This document shows, one piece after another, positions 1-11,146 of a stretch of 64,000 nt of DNA (position 1 is its first letter; each line of letters opens with the position of its first letter). The DNA comes from Atherix ibis (Eukaryota; Arthropoda; Insecta; Diptera; Athericidae). The position numbers were made by a program, and so were the translations under genes. The notes below the pieces were generated by a model, which saw only the letters and a list, made by a program, of their open reading frames with translations, did not search any database and had not been told where the DNA came from. Location of the stretch: positions 48,089,020 to 48,153,019 of the forward strand of contig OY282607.1 of assembly GCA_958298945.1 (NCBI GenBank). The letters are read 5' to 3'.

Positions 1-771
1 TTATCGGCATAAGAAAGTTTTGTTCGATAATCCAAATTCACAAAAGGGTTATTATCAGCAAATGTGACTAACTTAAATAAACAAATATTCATAAATAAAT
101 AAATAATGTGTATAAATAGTTCTTATTATTGATAATAATCATTCATGATAAGAAATAAATATTATAGGAAGTTCCCCTAATAATAAAAGATAAATATTTT
201 AAAAGTATTCGTAAAAAAGTGTCTTATAAGGCCGGTTACTTTATTATTTTTGGCAATTAGCTGAAATTCTAGAATCGAATTTTTGGAATACGATATAAAT
301 ACTAAATAAAATAAGAAACTAATATTTTTTATATTATGTTTATGTTTGTAAAAAATATATTATAAATATACCAAATAACGAGTTCAAATGGTTGACATAA
401 AAAAAATTATAATTATTAGAGTTGAGTTTTCACTTTAACCCAATCTCGAGTACCCTGGATAATTTTAATTATTTTTATATTGTAGTTTAGATTAGGTTTA
501 TTAATTTCTTTGCTTATTTGAAATACTTAAATTATTTGAGTTAAAAAATATTATTGCTTAGAGAGAATATTTTAAGTTTTCCTATGAAAGTATATTAATT
601 ATATTTTGAATTATTTAAGTGCTGTGGAATCATATTTTCTTTCAAATTTGTGAACATTATTTCGGACAATTTGAGACAGTATAAGTATAATTTGCTATGG
701 TATTAATAAAATCTATGAAGAAGGAAGCTGTATGGTCCGAAAAAAATATCCCCACGTTTATTATGGCCTCA
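1..771. other. AT-rich DNA, no gene seen
   Basis: I see no coding exon or recognisable repeat here. The sequence is very AT-rich with short poly-A and poly-T runs, and it ends at the target-site duplication of the jockey insertion that follows. Confidence 0.6.
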
Positions 772-784
772 GGTAGTTTTAACA

Positions 785-1634
785 TGCTTTCGACCGTGTA
801 TGGCACCCTGGATTGCTTTGGAAGTTGCAGCGAGTCCTACCCTCGAGTTATTTCCACATTCTTAAATCTTATCTCTCAGACCGATATTTTCAGGTAGCTG
901 CAAATATGGAGTACTCTGACATTTATCCAATTTCCGCCGGTGTCCCTCAAGGAAGTATCCTAGGTCCTATCCTATATAACATTTATACCCATAACATTCC
1001 TTGCCACAACAACATCCTAACCGCAACATATGCTGACGATACAGCCATCCTGACACATCACAAAGATCCTTCCGCAACCATTAGTATCCTACAGAACCAT
1101 ATCCACTCCTTAGAAACTTGGTTCAAAAGGTGGAGAGTGAAGGTAAATGAGCAAAAATCTGCTCATGTAACTTTCACACTCTGCCGAGAACAAATTCCCG
1201 ACATAACCTTAAACGGCAGTATTATTCCACACAAAAATAGCGTACGTTACCTTGGTCTCCTAGACAGTAAATCAAAACTTACAACAACAAGTAAACTATA
1301 ACTATACAATACGGTTCTGAAACCAATATGGACATATGGTCTAGAACTTTGGGGTTTGACTAAGCATTCCAACTCCCTTCCAATCCAATCCCTACAATCC
1401 CGCATCCTTCGTAAAATTGTCAATGCCCCCTTTTATGTGCGAAACACTGTTATCCACCGTGACCTAAATGTTCCATTTGTTCGAGAACTATGCATCTCCC
1501 GATATAAAAAATTCTATTCGCATTTATCCTTCCACCCTAATCCTTTAGGAAGGGAACTTTTCACTCCCACTCTTCCAGTATACACCCATCGACGTTTAAA
1601 ACGGCGATGGCCGAGAGATTCTCTAAAATTATAA
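785..1634 (+). pseudogene. jockey ORF2 reverse transcriptase, broken 3' part
   Basis: The translation shows RT motifs AGVPQGSILGP and YADDTAIL (catalytic YADD near 1030-1042), then the thumb and C-terminal region WFKRWRVKVNEQKSAHVTF. It lies in several frames. Compared with the sister copy at 32552-33472, roughly 90 bp are missing at about 1255, between KNSVRYLGL and LDSKSKLTTTSKL, and a stop follows at about 1300. The remaining C-terminal stretch reads from 1356. It cannot make a working RT because the fingers and the N-terminal palm are absent. Confidence 0.85.
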
Positions 1635-1773
1635 AATAAAATTACCCTGTTCTAGAGGTAACATCGATGGGTGTTTTCCTCCACATGTCTTCATGTCCTT
1701 GTATATTCCCGTAAAAAATCTGCTTGTTACTAGCATAAGTAGTTGTAGATATCATTTAAAATATAAAAAAAAA
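785..1773 (+). mobile_element. 5'-truncated jockey-clade LINE
   Basis: This is the 3' part of a jockey-type non-LTR retrotransposon, starting inside the reverse transcriptase domain at the sequence coding FDRVWHPG. It runs to an A-rich tail at about 1762-1773. A direct repeat (ggtagttttaaca at 772-784, ggtaattttaaca at 1774-1786, one mismatch) flanks it and fits a target-site duplication. The same family is present on the minus strand at 32121-35340 and reads almost identically over the shared part, so this copy looks fairly young. Confidence 0.88.
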
Positions 1774-2080
1774 GGTAATTTTAACAATAACATAAATGTT
1801 TCAAGTAACTTAGATGTATAAAATTTTGCTCGAACATAAATACTATCTTATGTTTTGGACTGAATTTAATGGTCTGGCTGGGTTGGATGAGGGGATCAAG
1901 AATACAAAAAGGAGGTTTACGAACGCGAAGTTGTAGAGGAGCACAGCCAACTAATTTTCGTTGGCATGCTATTATTCTAGCATTGGGGTAGTAGTGATGA
2001 GGGGTTTTGAAAATCAAAGTCCCCATATGTATACGAAATTTTATGTCACCAAAAATGTTATTAAAATATATTGACACAAT

Positions 2081-2230
2081 AATAATTGGTTCAGTACAAA
2101 TGAACGCTGGTGTCAACCTATCAAAAGAAACGTTTTTAACCTAATTTCCAATCTGAACCTTACCTTATATGGTTTTGCGAATTTTCGTACTTATATGGCC
2201 TCTAATTAGGTGGTGCGAAGGTTGGATTCC
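2081..2230. repeat. direct repeat, left copy
   Basis: This stretch closely matches 3165-3318 in the same orientation. Both begin aataattggttc, contain the same tgaacgctggtgtcaacc core, and end near ctaattagg. The two copies flank the rearranged mariner at 2215-2964. They could be termini of an unrecognised element or a segmental duplication. No coding function is visible. Confidence 0.75.
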
Positions 2231-2964
2231 AAAAACTGGATCAAAGAATCTGTTTCGGAAACAACAAAAAGTCACAGGGGGTCAGATCTGGGAAATACGG
2301 TGGCTGCGGCATTATTAGTGTGCTGTTTTTGGTCAAAAATTCGCCCACAAGCAACGATGCGTGAGCAGGGGCGTTATCATGGTGCAAAAGCCAATTTTTG
2401 TTCTTCCACAAATCCAGGCGTTTCTGGCGCATTGCTTATTGCCCGTTCTACCCTGTTGTGCAAGAACTTGCAGGTAATATTCGTTATTGTCCGTTCTACC
2501 CTGTGGAAAGAACTCATGATGCTCCGCGCCCCTGCAATCGAAGAAAACTGTAAGCAAACTTGCAGGTAACCTTCATATTCGACCGAACTTGCGCGCTCTT
2601 TTCGGTCTTGGCTCGTGCGGCAGCTTCCATTGGGGTGATTGAGCTTTGGTTTCTACGTCATAATCATAAGCTCATGATTCGTCACCAGTTATAGCCCTCT
2701 GGAGCAAATTTGGGTCATCGCGGACAGAGTCTAAAAGCTCCTTAGAAATGTTAATGCGATGCTGTTTTTGGTCGAAATTGAGCAAAAATCGAAGACGAGC
2801 CAAAACACGTGCAATCAAAGCAGCTTTCAAACATTCATAATGGCCGAACTTGTCGGATAAGTGAAGGACATGAGTACCAACATAACACCACAAAAAAAAT
2901 CGAAAATCGAATATATGTAACCCGCGAAAATTCAAAATTAGCGATACTTTTTGAACAGACCTCG
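2215..2964 (-). mobile_element. rearranged DD34D mariner
   Basis: This is a Tc1/mariner DNA transposon. The 5' terminal repeat (cgaggtctgttcaaaaagta on the minus strand) ends at 2964 and is followed by a TA dinucleotide. It is the same family as the copy at 23386-24417. The helix-turn-helix part of the gene is deleted: the leader runs straight into FDQKQHR. At the far end, 2215-2255 reads as the N-terminal coding start in the opposite direction (it matches 23583-23620 on the plus strand), so the copy has an inverted junction. Confidence 0.82.
2241..2920 (-). pseudogene. mariner transposase, broken
   Basis: Fragments of a DD34D mariner transposase are readable in different frames. They include LLNFDQKQHR and LLQRAITGDES (first catalytic Asp in the TGDES motif), LTVFFDCRG, and LLHHDNAPAHAS with PDLTPCDFLLFP. 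The Asp of HHDNA and the Asp of PCDF are separated by 34 residues, the spacing diagnostic of mariner. Frameshifts, a missing N-terminal DNA-binding domain and a missing C-terminus make it non-functional. Confidence 0.85.
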
Positions 2965-3164
2965 TATATTTACACAATATAAATTTAGCAAGACTAAGTA
3001 GAGGATCGACTCCCTCTGATCCTTAATTGTTGCCCACAGATTAGATTGTTGAGCTCGTTGGGTTTTATGAAATTTCACTCGACAAAATTCGGTGAACACC
3101 GTTTAACAACAAATTGTAGGCTTTGCACCATTTAAATAAAAGAGTTAAACTAACTGTTTTTTTT

Positions 3165-3318
3165 AATAATTGGTTCCGTACAAATGAACGCTGGTGTCAA
3201 CCTATCGAAAGAAACGTTTTTAACTTGATTTTTAACTTCAACCTTACCTTATATGCTTTTGGAAATTTTCGCACTATCTTATATGGCCCCTAATTAGGAT
3301 GCGTCAAGGTTGCATACC
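3165..3318. repeat. direct repeat, right copy
   Basis: Partner of 2081-2230 in the same orientation, with scattered substitutions. The pair encloses the mariner remnant and about 200 bp of unassigned DNA. Confidence 0.75.
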
Positions 3319-3479
3319 AATACGAATAAAAATATGCACAAAATTTTCAAAGCCAGAAGGTACAAAAACTTTAGAATTTAAGTTAGTGTCATTTTTGTCA
3401 AAGTATCTGTCAGCTGTTCAAGGTCCTACTTACCTTTGTCCACATACCAATTACCTTGAGCAAAATTTTAAATCTTCCA

Positions 3480-3760
3480 TAACGGAAACCAAGTAAAATT
3501 CGTGGTAGTTTATCCGACCAATCTTTAATCTTTCTATTTACTAATCCATTATTTTAAGGATAATATGGAGTCGTATGCAATTTATATGTTCCAATGGATT
3601 TTGTTATATATTCAAAGAATTTTGATTAAAAAAAACTAACCTGATCCCTTGTAACAAGGAACAAAGAACGAGAACATGCTTCGGTTGGTATTGCTTCGGC
3701 ACACTTTGAGTAATGGTCTACAATAATAAGAATGTATGAAAAACTATTTGAAAGTGGTTT
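3480..3760 (-). pseudogene. gypsy-type integrase core remnant
   Basis: Read on the minus strand, 3745 downwards gives YILIIVDHYSKCAEAIPTE, then a degraded stretch with TTPYYP and NNGLVNR, then LPRILLGFRYG. This order is the Ty3/gypsy integrase catalytic core (IVD..SK..EAIPT, then TPYHPQTNG, then the LLGFR region). Stops and frameshifts are frequent. It has the same orientation and the expected downstream position relative to the RT/RNaseH remnant at 5110-5790, from which it is separated by the mariner at 3875-4773. Confidence 0.72.
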
Positions 3761-3874
3761 TTGAAAGTGGAAAAGTATCTAATTCTGATTTGGTTTGTTT
3801 TCCAATTTTGTTTTTGGACAGTTCACAATAATATAGTTGTGCGCCTACTACTAGTGTATTGGCACACTGTAGTA

Positions 3875-4773
3875 TTGGATTGTTCGGAAAATAATTTCGT
3901 TTGCTAATGGCATTAATTGATTCAAATCGGCGAATAACAACTCGTAAGATTGCTGAGAGATTAAATTTATCGAATTCAACCATTCATGATCATTTGAAAC
4001 CGCTAGGTTTTATCTCAAAGCTCGACAGATGGGTTCCTCATCTTCTTACGGAAAAAAATTTGTGCCGTCGCATTGACGTTTGTGATTTTATACTCAAAAG
4101 CAAAGAAAATTATCCATTTTTGAAGCGTATCATCGTTGAGGACGAGAAATTGGTTGTCTACAAAAATGTTAAGCATAAAAGATCCTGTAGTTGAATAGAT
4201 GAACCGGTTCAAAGCACTGCGAAAGACAATAGTCATCAAAAATATGTTATGTTATCTGTTTAGTGAGATTTCAAAGGATTCGTTTATTTTGAGCTTTTAC
4301 CAAGCAACACAACGATCAATTCTGAAGTGTACTGTCATCAGTTGGACAAATTAAAGGATTCACTTAAAGAAAAAAAGGCCAGAATTGATCAATAGGAAAG
4401 GTATAGTGTTCCACAAAGTTTGAGCAATTGGCAAAAGATTTTAGAGCTTGGATAGGATATACTGCCACAACCACCATACTCTCCATAGCCCTAGCACCTT
4501 CCGATTATCATTTGTTTCGGTCTCTGCAAAAAATTTTAGACGGTAAAACGTTTAATTCAAATGAGGAGGTCAAAAATCACTTGGATCAGTTTTTTGCCAG
4601 CAAATAACAACAATTTTATGAGCGTGTAATCATGCTACTCTTTCTGGAAAAATGGCAGAGGGTATTGGATCAGACTGGATAATATTTAATTGAATAAAAT
4701 ATTAATTCACTATAAGAAAATCGTCTTTTATTTTTATAAAAAAAAAAACCAAATTACTTTCCGAACAACCCAA
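3875..4773 (+). mobile_element. internally deleted mariner inserted in gypsy remnant
   Basis: Terminal inverted repeats (TIRs) (ttggattgttcggaaaataa at the left, its near complement ending ccgaacaacccaa at the right) are bounded by TA dinucleotides at 3873-3874 and 4774-4775. The transposase ORF starts only about 30 bp inside the left repeat, so the leader and the first part of the helix-turn-helix domain are missing. The same family occurs at 25017-25150 and 25301-26176. It sits between gypsy integrase and RNaseH sequences and therefore inserted into an older retrotransposon. Confidence 0.9.
3901..4670 (+). pseudogene. mariner transposase, broken
   Basis: The first open stretch (3901-4194) covers the second helix-turn-helix (RRITTRKIAERLNLSNSTIH), WVPHLL and a degraded first catalytic block (IVEDEKLVVY instead of the usual ITGDEKW). 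After a stop, a frameshifted stretch near 4440-4640 retains PSDYHLF, the third-Asp region, and the C-terminal LDQFFA. The second catalytic block is deleted or unrecognisable. Confidence 0.8.
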
Positions 4774-5109
4774 TATATATTAATTTTATTAGTAGGCTTA
4801 TATGGGAATGGATAAGCTTACGTACTCGTATTTGGTTTGTATTAAATGTTATTAACAATTAAATGGAGCAACTGTTATAATATCTTTCTACGATCAATTT
4901 TCTAGCTATCCTTATTCCAGGATGTGAAAGATTATACAGTTTTTTCAAAAATCGTGCATCATAATGACATAGGTGCTATTGGACGTATTACGTTGGTATT
5001 AAAATTACACCAGCCTTTTTTATATTAGAATAAGAAAATGGTGTTAACTTAAATTTATCATTTCGTATTATTTTTCAAAATTGATTTATCCTTTTTTGTA
5101 AATCCCGGA

Positions 5110-5790
5110 AATTTTTGAAGCATTTTCTCTTTATTTTTTAATGACTCGATATTGTTACCGAACATCTGAGACAATATTTGTACTCCCTCGAATGTGTTTT
5201 ATAACCGAGCTGAATTGTGCTATAAAATTTATATGTTTAATTTGACGTGGACTGCGAGTAGTTTTTATATAAATCTATGTAAATGATCTACCTTTGAGCC
5301 AGTGGCGAACCATTATGATATACCAAAAGTTCTCTGTTTCAAATTCTTTGAACTTTCGAGAATAATTGTTACAATATTGGTTTAAAGTTGTACTTATAGC
5401 ATCCGTAGTGATGCTTATCTTAGCATTTAAGCTAGGACGGATTAATAAAGTTGTGTCAACTAAAAGTTATTTTACTTTGTTAAAAACGGAGTTAAATATT
5501 CTCCTAGATTCGAAATTAATTTATATTATTTGAAGTAGGGTAATGGGAAATAGATGTAATCCTACTTTAAGAAGGAAGTATACCCATTCTTAAAATATAA
5601 TGTCCAAGGGAATCTAATTCTTCAACTCCAAATGACCATTTATCCTTTCCAATATTAAGCTAAAATTCATCAAGTTTAGAAAACACCATCTCCAAATGGT
5701 GTAAGTGTTCTTTTTTAATTTTACTCTCTACATGAATGTCGTCAGTATATTTTACAAAAAAAAATCATTTGCGCTTAAGGAATTATGATT
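5110..5790 (-). pseudogene. gypsy-type reverse transcriptase/RNaseH remnant
   Basis: On the minus strand, 5755 downwards reads VKYTDDIHVESKIKKEHL and then LEMVFSKL, FGVEELDSLGHYIL. This is the Ty3/gypsy RT catalytic region (YVDDI...EEHL..L..VF..L...FG..EI.FLGH) with YTDD in place of YVDD. Further down, near 5280-5110, it reads SPRQIKHINFIAQFSSVIKH and STNIVSDV, matching the RNaseH/connection motif SPRQ..rlDFI..F...I.Hi.G..N.VAD. There are several in-frame stops. RT-RNaseH-integrase order on one strand supports a single decayed element from 5790 to 3480. Confidence 0.75.
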
Positions 5791-6108
5791 ATTCTTATAA
5801 TGTTATGGTAGATCGCGCATGTGGAAAGTATTATGAGGGATAAAGAGAGAAATGTTGGTGCATTTTGCTGTTGATTGTAATAATTTGGGGAAACCGAGTG
5901 AGGTTAGAAAATATTTTCTATATTTTGCAGTTTGTCTGAAAAGAGTATTCAGGGTAAACTGATGTGCATTGTTGGCTAAACGGGTATTTATCATATTTTC
6001 CATAAGCAGTATTAAAGTGGAAAATATTATAAAATATGGAAAAACAGAACACATTACGTCGGTAATCTAGTGAGCCTAGTGTCTCTGTAATATTTTTGCC
6101 TCCTATTA
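5791..6108. other. no recognised feature
   Basis: A minus-strand open stretch of 83 codons is present, but it shows no motif I recognise. It may be the N-terminal side of the decayed gypsy pol gene. Nothing else is seen. Confidence 0.4.
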
Positions 6109-7054
6109 CGAGGATCGTTCAATATGTCCTTAGAAAAAGATGGAAAAAAAACTGTTTTAAAAAAAAAAATTTATTTTCCAACATAATCTCCTTTTAGCTC
6201 TATACACTTTTCCAACCGTTTTTCCAAAAGTTTTTCGGATTTCGGAAGTTCTGCAAAATACTCATCCGTCTGAGCAATAACGTCCTCGTTGGACGTTATT
6301 ATTGGCCGATGGCACAGTTTTTGCCTTCTTCTGGGCCCGTTCACCCTTGAAAATCCACTGTGATGACTGTCTCTTCGTTTCTGGAGTGTAGTAGTGTATC
6401 CAGGTTTTGTCCACAGTGACATATCAATGAAAGAATTCGGCAGGATTGCGATGAAAGAGTGCCAACATAGCCTCAGAGTCCACTACACGATTGCGCTTAT
6501 TCTCCTCTGAGAGCAAACACGGCACCCATCTTGCCGAAATTTTTTTCACAGACAATTTTTCATGCAAAATTGAAGCGACTGTACCTTGTGATATGCCCGT
6601 GGTCTAAACTAATTCATGCACTTTAATTCGCCGATCGTTCAAAATCAGATCGTGGATTTTGTCGATGATTTCAGGAATAGACACCTCAACTGGGCGTCCT
6701 GAACGATGTTCATCTTTTGTGGATGAACGGCCACGTTTAAATTCATTCACCCAATTGTAAACCGTCGCAAACACAGGTGCAGATGTGCCATGAACTGCAT
6801 CCAACTCGGCTTTGATTTCTTTCGGGCTTAAGCCTTTCAAATGGAGATGTTTGATGACAGCCCTAAACTCGCTTTTTTCCATTGTTATGCACAAATAAAT
6901 GTCGTTATCTTTAATCGATGATTGAAATTGACCTACGCTATGGATCGAGCTGAAATTTTGACAGCTTCCCTGTCGATAATGCTACTTACAAATCTTTACC
7001 GACACTACGAGCCCAATTTCTCGGATTTTCTAAGGACTTATTGAACGGCCCTCG
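6109..7054 (-). mobile_element. irritans-type mariner, internally deleted
   Basis: Terminal repeats cgaggatcgttcaata (left) and its complement at 7036-7054 are each flanked by TA (6107-6108 and 7055-7056). It is the same family as 36700-37944 and 41848-43105, but about 300 bp shorter. The coding part breaks at about 6290, where the sequence jumps from the N(E/S)DVIAQ region to the GRxxPKK region, which removes the second and third catalytic aspartates. It abuts a minus-strand LINE remnant, so it probably inserted there. Confidence 0.9.
6171..6894 (-). pseudogene. irritans-type mariner transposase, deleted
   Basis: The N-terminus (6894 downwards) is well preserved: MCITMEKSEFRAVIKHLHLK, the first helix-turn-helix, and STKDEHRSGRPVEV. 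The second helix-turn-helix is interrupted by a stop at about 6602 (HELV then stop), and the VDKTWIHYYT-type first catalytic block is altered near 6410. After the internal deletion only the C-terminal NEDVIAQTDEYFAELPKS and IELKGDYV parts remain. It still carries the full C-terminus that the otherwise better copy at 36788 has lost. Confidence 0.85.
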
Positions 7055-7056
7055 TA

Positions 7057-7850
7057 CAATATAGAAGAGAGAAAGATGCGGCAAAGAGTTCTGCGTACAA
7101 ATTGGGCTTGTCTTTTGAGCTGGCAACTGAAGTTTAATTATGAAATAGTGTTGGGATGGATGACCAAAACTGTCTACTACCACCGGGGCACTGTAGTATT
7201 TTCTACCTCTTAAAGAAATTTAACACAACGGATAAGATCATTCCACGTTATTTCTGGCTCGTTTAAACGTCTGCCGATTTTCATCAGAAGGGTTGGTCCT
7301 ATAAGACCGGAAGCTTAACTTTTTTTCCCCGATCTATGTTCAATAAAATATCTCATACCGAGTATAATAATGTTGGTGGGTATATAACCGACAGCATCCA
7401 TGTCACTATTGAGGAAACATAGTAACCAGTTAAAACTTCTAAAGAAGCTGTTCAGATAGTCACTGCAAAGAAGCTGTACTTTTAGGAGCTTTTTCTTTAA
7501 CTAAGTGGTTTTTATATGAGAGATTAGTTCATATGATGTACCTAGAGACGAAAGTATGTTGATAGTATATTTATTGGGGTCGAATGTAAGCAACAAGTCC
7601 AAGGCGTTAGTGTTATGACTGACAATATCAGGGATTTGTGTCGGCTCAGTTACAAGTTGGGTCAAGTTGTTCGACTCAGGAAAGATATTAATAAAAATTC
7701 CCTCGGGTGTTGTCCGTACAGAATCTGATGAAGTCAACCAGAATTGTGTACACTAAAATCGCTCGTAATAACGATTTCTGTGCGAGAATATAGAGTTACA
7801 ATTCTTGCGTTAGAATCGGGTAGCACATCTAACTCATTTTTGGTAGAGCT
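7057..7850 (-). mobile_element. LINE endonuclease fragment
   Basis: On the minus strand from about 7800 the translation gives YSRTEIVITSDFSVHNSG, a degraded AP-endonuclease GDFN..H..W motif. It continues with PDIVSHNTNALDLLLTFDP, the usual D..LT/LD..L block, and a degraded SDH motif (LGTSYELISH). Further on, NPSDENRQTFKRARNNVER resembles the linker between endonuclease and RT in non-LTR elements. RT itself is absent, cut off by the mariner boundary at 7054. Confidence 0.7.
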
Positions 7851-8034
7851 ACTACCCAGACTAGGACTTCTAGAAATAAAGCAATAATGAATGGTTTGCC
7901 TTCGGAATAGAGCCTAAAATAATGTTAAGTTTATGTAATTTTCTGAATTTATAAGTACATTTAATATGAAAATTAAAATATATATTTCAAATTTTTTATT
8001 GTCAAATTAAGAGTAATACAATCTTTTATATGCT

Positions 8035-8049
8035 TATAGGATATGCAAA
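8035..8049. repeat. LINE target-site duplication, left copy
   Basis: The 15 bases tataggatatgcaaa occur here and again at 11147-11161, immediately outside the LINE and its A tail. This fixes the insertion limits and shows the LINE is truncated at its 5' end. Confidence 0.9.
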
Positions 8050-11000
8050 TTTGAAGCACAAGCTTTCACTTCCACGATTTCATTGCATTCGCAATGACTC
8101 TAATCAGGGAACTGGCATTATCTTCTCAGAAAATATCCAATATAGTAACTTGGTTAACTTCAGGTCAAATAATATCTGCACCACTTGTGTTCTTACGCGA
8201 TGTCACGTAAGCAATTCGGTTATTAAAAATATAGCATTAGTTTCATGTTCTATTGCCTGCAAGTGCTCATCCGTTGAAATTAAAGACCTCTTCGAGTTCT
8301 TACAAGATCTCATGAGCAAGGGATATGAGGTAATCATGGGAGGAGATTTTAACTCCTCATGGGGAGATTCTATCCGTAACTCTTCCGGCATTTCTATTAA
8401 AAATTTGCTAACTAGCATCTCCACGTTACAGATAATTGCACCTCCTGGTCCTACCAGACCTAGCAGCTTATCTGTAGTCGATCTGTTTTTCGTTTCAAGC
8501 GGTTTAATTAATCCTTACTCTTCGAACATTACTTGTTCAACTCTCGACTTTCATTCAGACCACTATCCGGTTCTTATTAAAATTCAAATTCAATTCAACT
8601 TTGAGAATACTGAGTTAAAATCTTTCACTCCGTATAAGAACCCGAACTGGAAAGAATTTAGGCAAGATGTAGATATGGCCATACCTAACGGAATGAATAT
8701 TCCTTGCTTCAAGAACATAACCAATCAAGAAATTGATTTCCATATAGAAACCTTTAGTCAGATTGTCTCGGAGGTATTTCATAGACATTCAAGGCAACTG
8801 TCTAATAGTAGCCATCGATTTGATTCTCTCCCTGAGGACATTAAGAAAATGTATTGGTTGAAAAATCGTTGGATAAGGGAAATGAAACGCATTTTCCGGA
8901 GAGAACTCAACACTACATCCTCAGATTATCGTCTCTTTGAGGCACAGGTTAACTGCATATCAACTATGATACGCAATAAAGTTAACAAACACTTTAATGA
9001 ACAATTTTCTGAACGACTTTCAAAAGTACGTCCAGGTCCTGATGCTTTCAAGCAGCTTAACGCAATCACCGGTCGAAGGTCACTCAATAAAGTAACAGTT
9101 ACCGATAATAACGACCGCGAAATAAAAAGGGGTCCAATTAATATTTCTAAAAACTTTGCCTCGTTTTATAAAGATCTTTACAACTTTAGTTCAAACTCAC
9201 CTCTACGAACTCACGTAAATAATCAGGTCAATAGTTTTTTATCAAACGCCCCAACTCATGTTACTACATTCAGCACTGATAACAGTGCAAGTAATCCCAG
9301 CCTTCTAGATGTGTTTATATCCGAAAACACACTCTACTCGGTAATAAAATCCTTAAATAATAAAAAGTCTGCCGGCATCGATAATATATCGAACTTTATG
9401 CTGAGAAAGCTTCCGAAAAAGAGTCTGCGTCCCTTAGTTGGAATATTTAATCACTGTATTAACAATTGCTACTTCCCGAAAGCCTGAAAAATAGGTATTA
9501 TCTTTAATATTCCAAAAACTCAAGGTAGAGCAGCCATCCAACAACATCGACCTATATCTCTTCTTCCCTGTTTGGGAAAAATATTAGATAAAATCTTTTA
9601 CGAAAAGGTAAATGAATTTTGTAATGAAAATAAAATTATTCCCGACTTTCAATTCGGATTTCGGAAAGGTCACTCAACTTTGGATGCTCTTTTCCTACTA
9701 CATAGTGAGATAACAACTGGGTTAAACCGTAAAGAATCAACAGTTGCTTGCTCCCTAGATATAACCAAAGCCTTTGACTCAGTTTGGCATAAGGGACTAG
9801 TGCACAAGCTATGCAAACTTGATTTTCCTCCACATATTACGCTGCTGCTGCACTCATTTCTTCAGGATAGATCATCTTGTGTTAGATATCAGAACACGAC
9901 TTCCGAATTCTTCTTAATAGGTAAAGGAGTTCCACAAGGCTCGGTATTAGGTCCCCTGCTGTATTCAATATACACTGCAGATATACCAACAGCTTTAAAA
10001 GCACAAATGATACTACAATATATGCAGACGACACTCTTGTTTATGCCAAAAGCAAATCACCAAAATTAGCTCTAAAGAGAACGCAAGAGCTACTTTTTAA
10101 AATTATAAATTATTATGATGACTGGAACTTATCAGTCAATCTTAATAAGTCGAATTTAATCTGTTTCCGTAATCACAGCACTCGCGGACCGAGGAAAATT
10201 GCTACAAAGAGCAAAAAGCTGCGTATTCTGATTAAAAACTCAGGTATCCCAGTCTCAAATGAACTAAAATATTTAGGAATCAACTTTAACTCAATGTTCA
10301 AATTTAACCCACATGTTGAGTTAACTCTCAAGAAAGCCAAAAGGGCTATTCATACCTTTTTATTCCTACTTAGACGTCGGAAGGGGCTTAGTATAAATAC
10401 AAAGTTACTGTTATATAAACAACTTATTCGGCCAATTATTGGATATGCATTTCCGATCTATTTTAGGTTCTCGAAAACGTATGCCAATAAAGTCCATGTA
10501 TTCGAATATCGTAAAATAGACGGTAAGCATTACTCCAACTCCTATATATATCAGAAAAGTAATCTTACTCCTTTTATTTCATACATGGTTGGTCTAACCA
10601 AAAACTTTCTCCAGCACTTAATAGACCATACCAATCCACTCATTCAAGAATCACTAGAAAGGATTAATACCCAAGCCACCCAACACAGAAACTTATACAA
10701 TGATTACCTCTATGCCTCACCAGTTATTATATCTGATTTTGCGAAGGACAGTAATATTATGAACGTTCAGTTTTATAATTCCTTAACTCCCCATTTCCAT
10801 CGTGGTTAGCGGAAGCAACACACAATTCCCAAAAATTCCTAACTCCTAATCCGCTCTTCCTAAACATTCCTTTCCCTAATTTTTATTATTTTTTATTATT
10901 AAGTCTAGAATTAAGTTTAGTTTGTAAGCAATTAAAAATATAGATAATTGTGTTTGAGCAAGCACATATAATTATTAAGCCATAGTTGTAAGCAATTCAT

Positions 11001-11146
11001 GTACTTAGTCATTAAAAACTAATTTAATATATAAGCAAAAGATGTACAGAGCATGTTTTAGCTCTACGTTTTAAATACCATGTAAATATGTACAAGTAAT
11101 ATGGAAATAATAAATGCTCTACTTTAAGTTAAAAAAAAAACGTAAG
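8050..11146 (+). mobile_element. 5'-truncated jockey-superfamily LINE
   Basis: A non-LTR retrotransposon of about 3.1 kb with part of the endonuclease, the full reverse transcriptase, a 3' untranslated region and a ten-A tail at 11131-11140. A perfect 15-bp target-site duplication flanks it. The apparent methionine start at 8030 lies in flanking DNA. Only one nonsense change and one frameshift are seen in about 2.7 kb of coding sequence, so the insertion is recent. It differs from the jockey family at 785-1773 and 32121-35340. I cannot place it more finely than jockey/LOA/I-like. Confidence 0.9.
8051..10809 (+). pseudogene. LINE ORF2: endonuclease and reverse transcriptase
   Basis: Endonuclease: MGGDFNSSWGDS near 8335 and the catalytic SDHYPV near 8560. 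RT: KSAGIDNISNFM (9368), HRPISLLPCLGKILD (9545), FQFGFRKGHSTLDA, DITKAFDSVWHKGL, GVPQGSVLGPLLYSIYT and the catalytic YADDTLVYAKS at 10021-10053. Two lesions are visible. A TGA at 9485-9487 interrupts FPKA/KIGIIF, probably a former Trp codon, with the frame continuing beyond it. A frameshift lies just before 10021, after which one frame stays open to 10809. The C-terminal part contains YLGINF and the thumb region. Confidence 0.9.

Noticed and set aside
1781..2116. 111-codon minus-strand ORF
   Set aside because: It overlaps the direct repeat and the jockey target duplication and shows no family signature.
8030..8049. Met at 8030 as the true start of the LINE protein
   Set aside because: It lies in or before the target-site duplication, outside the element.
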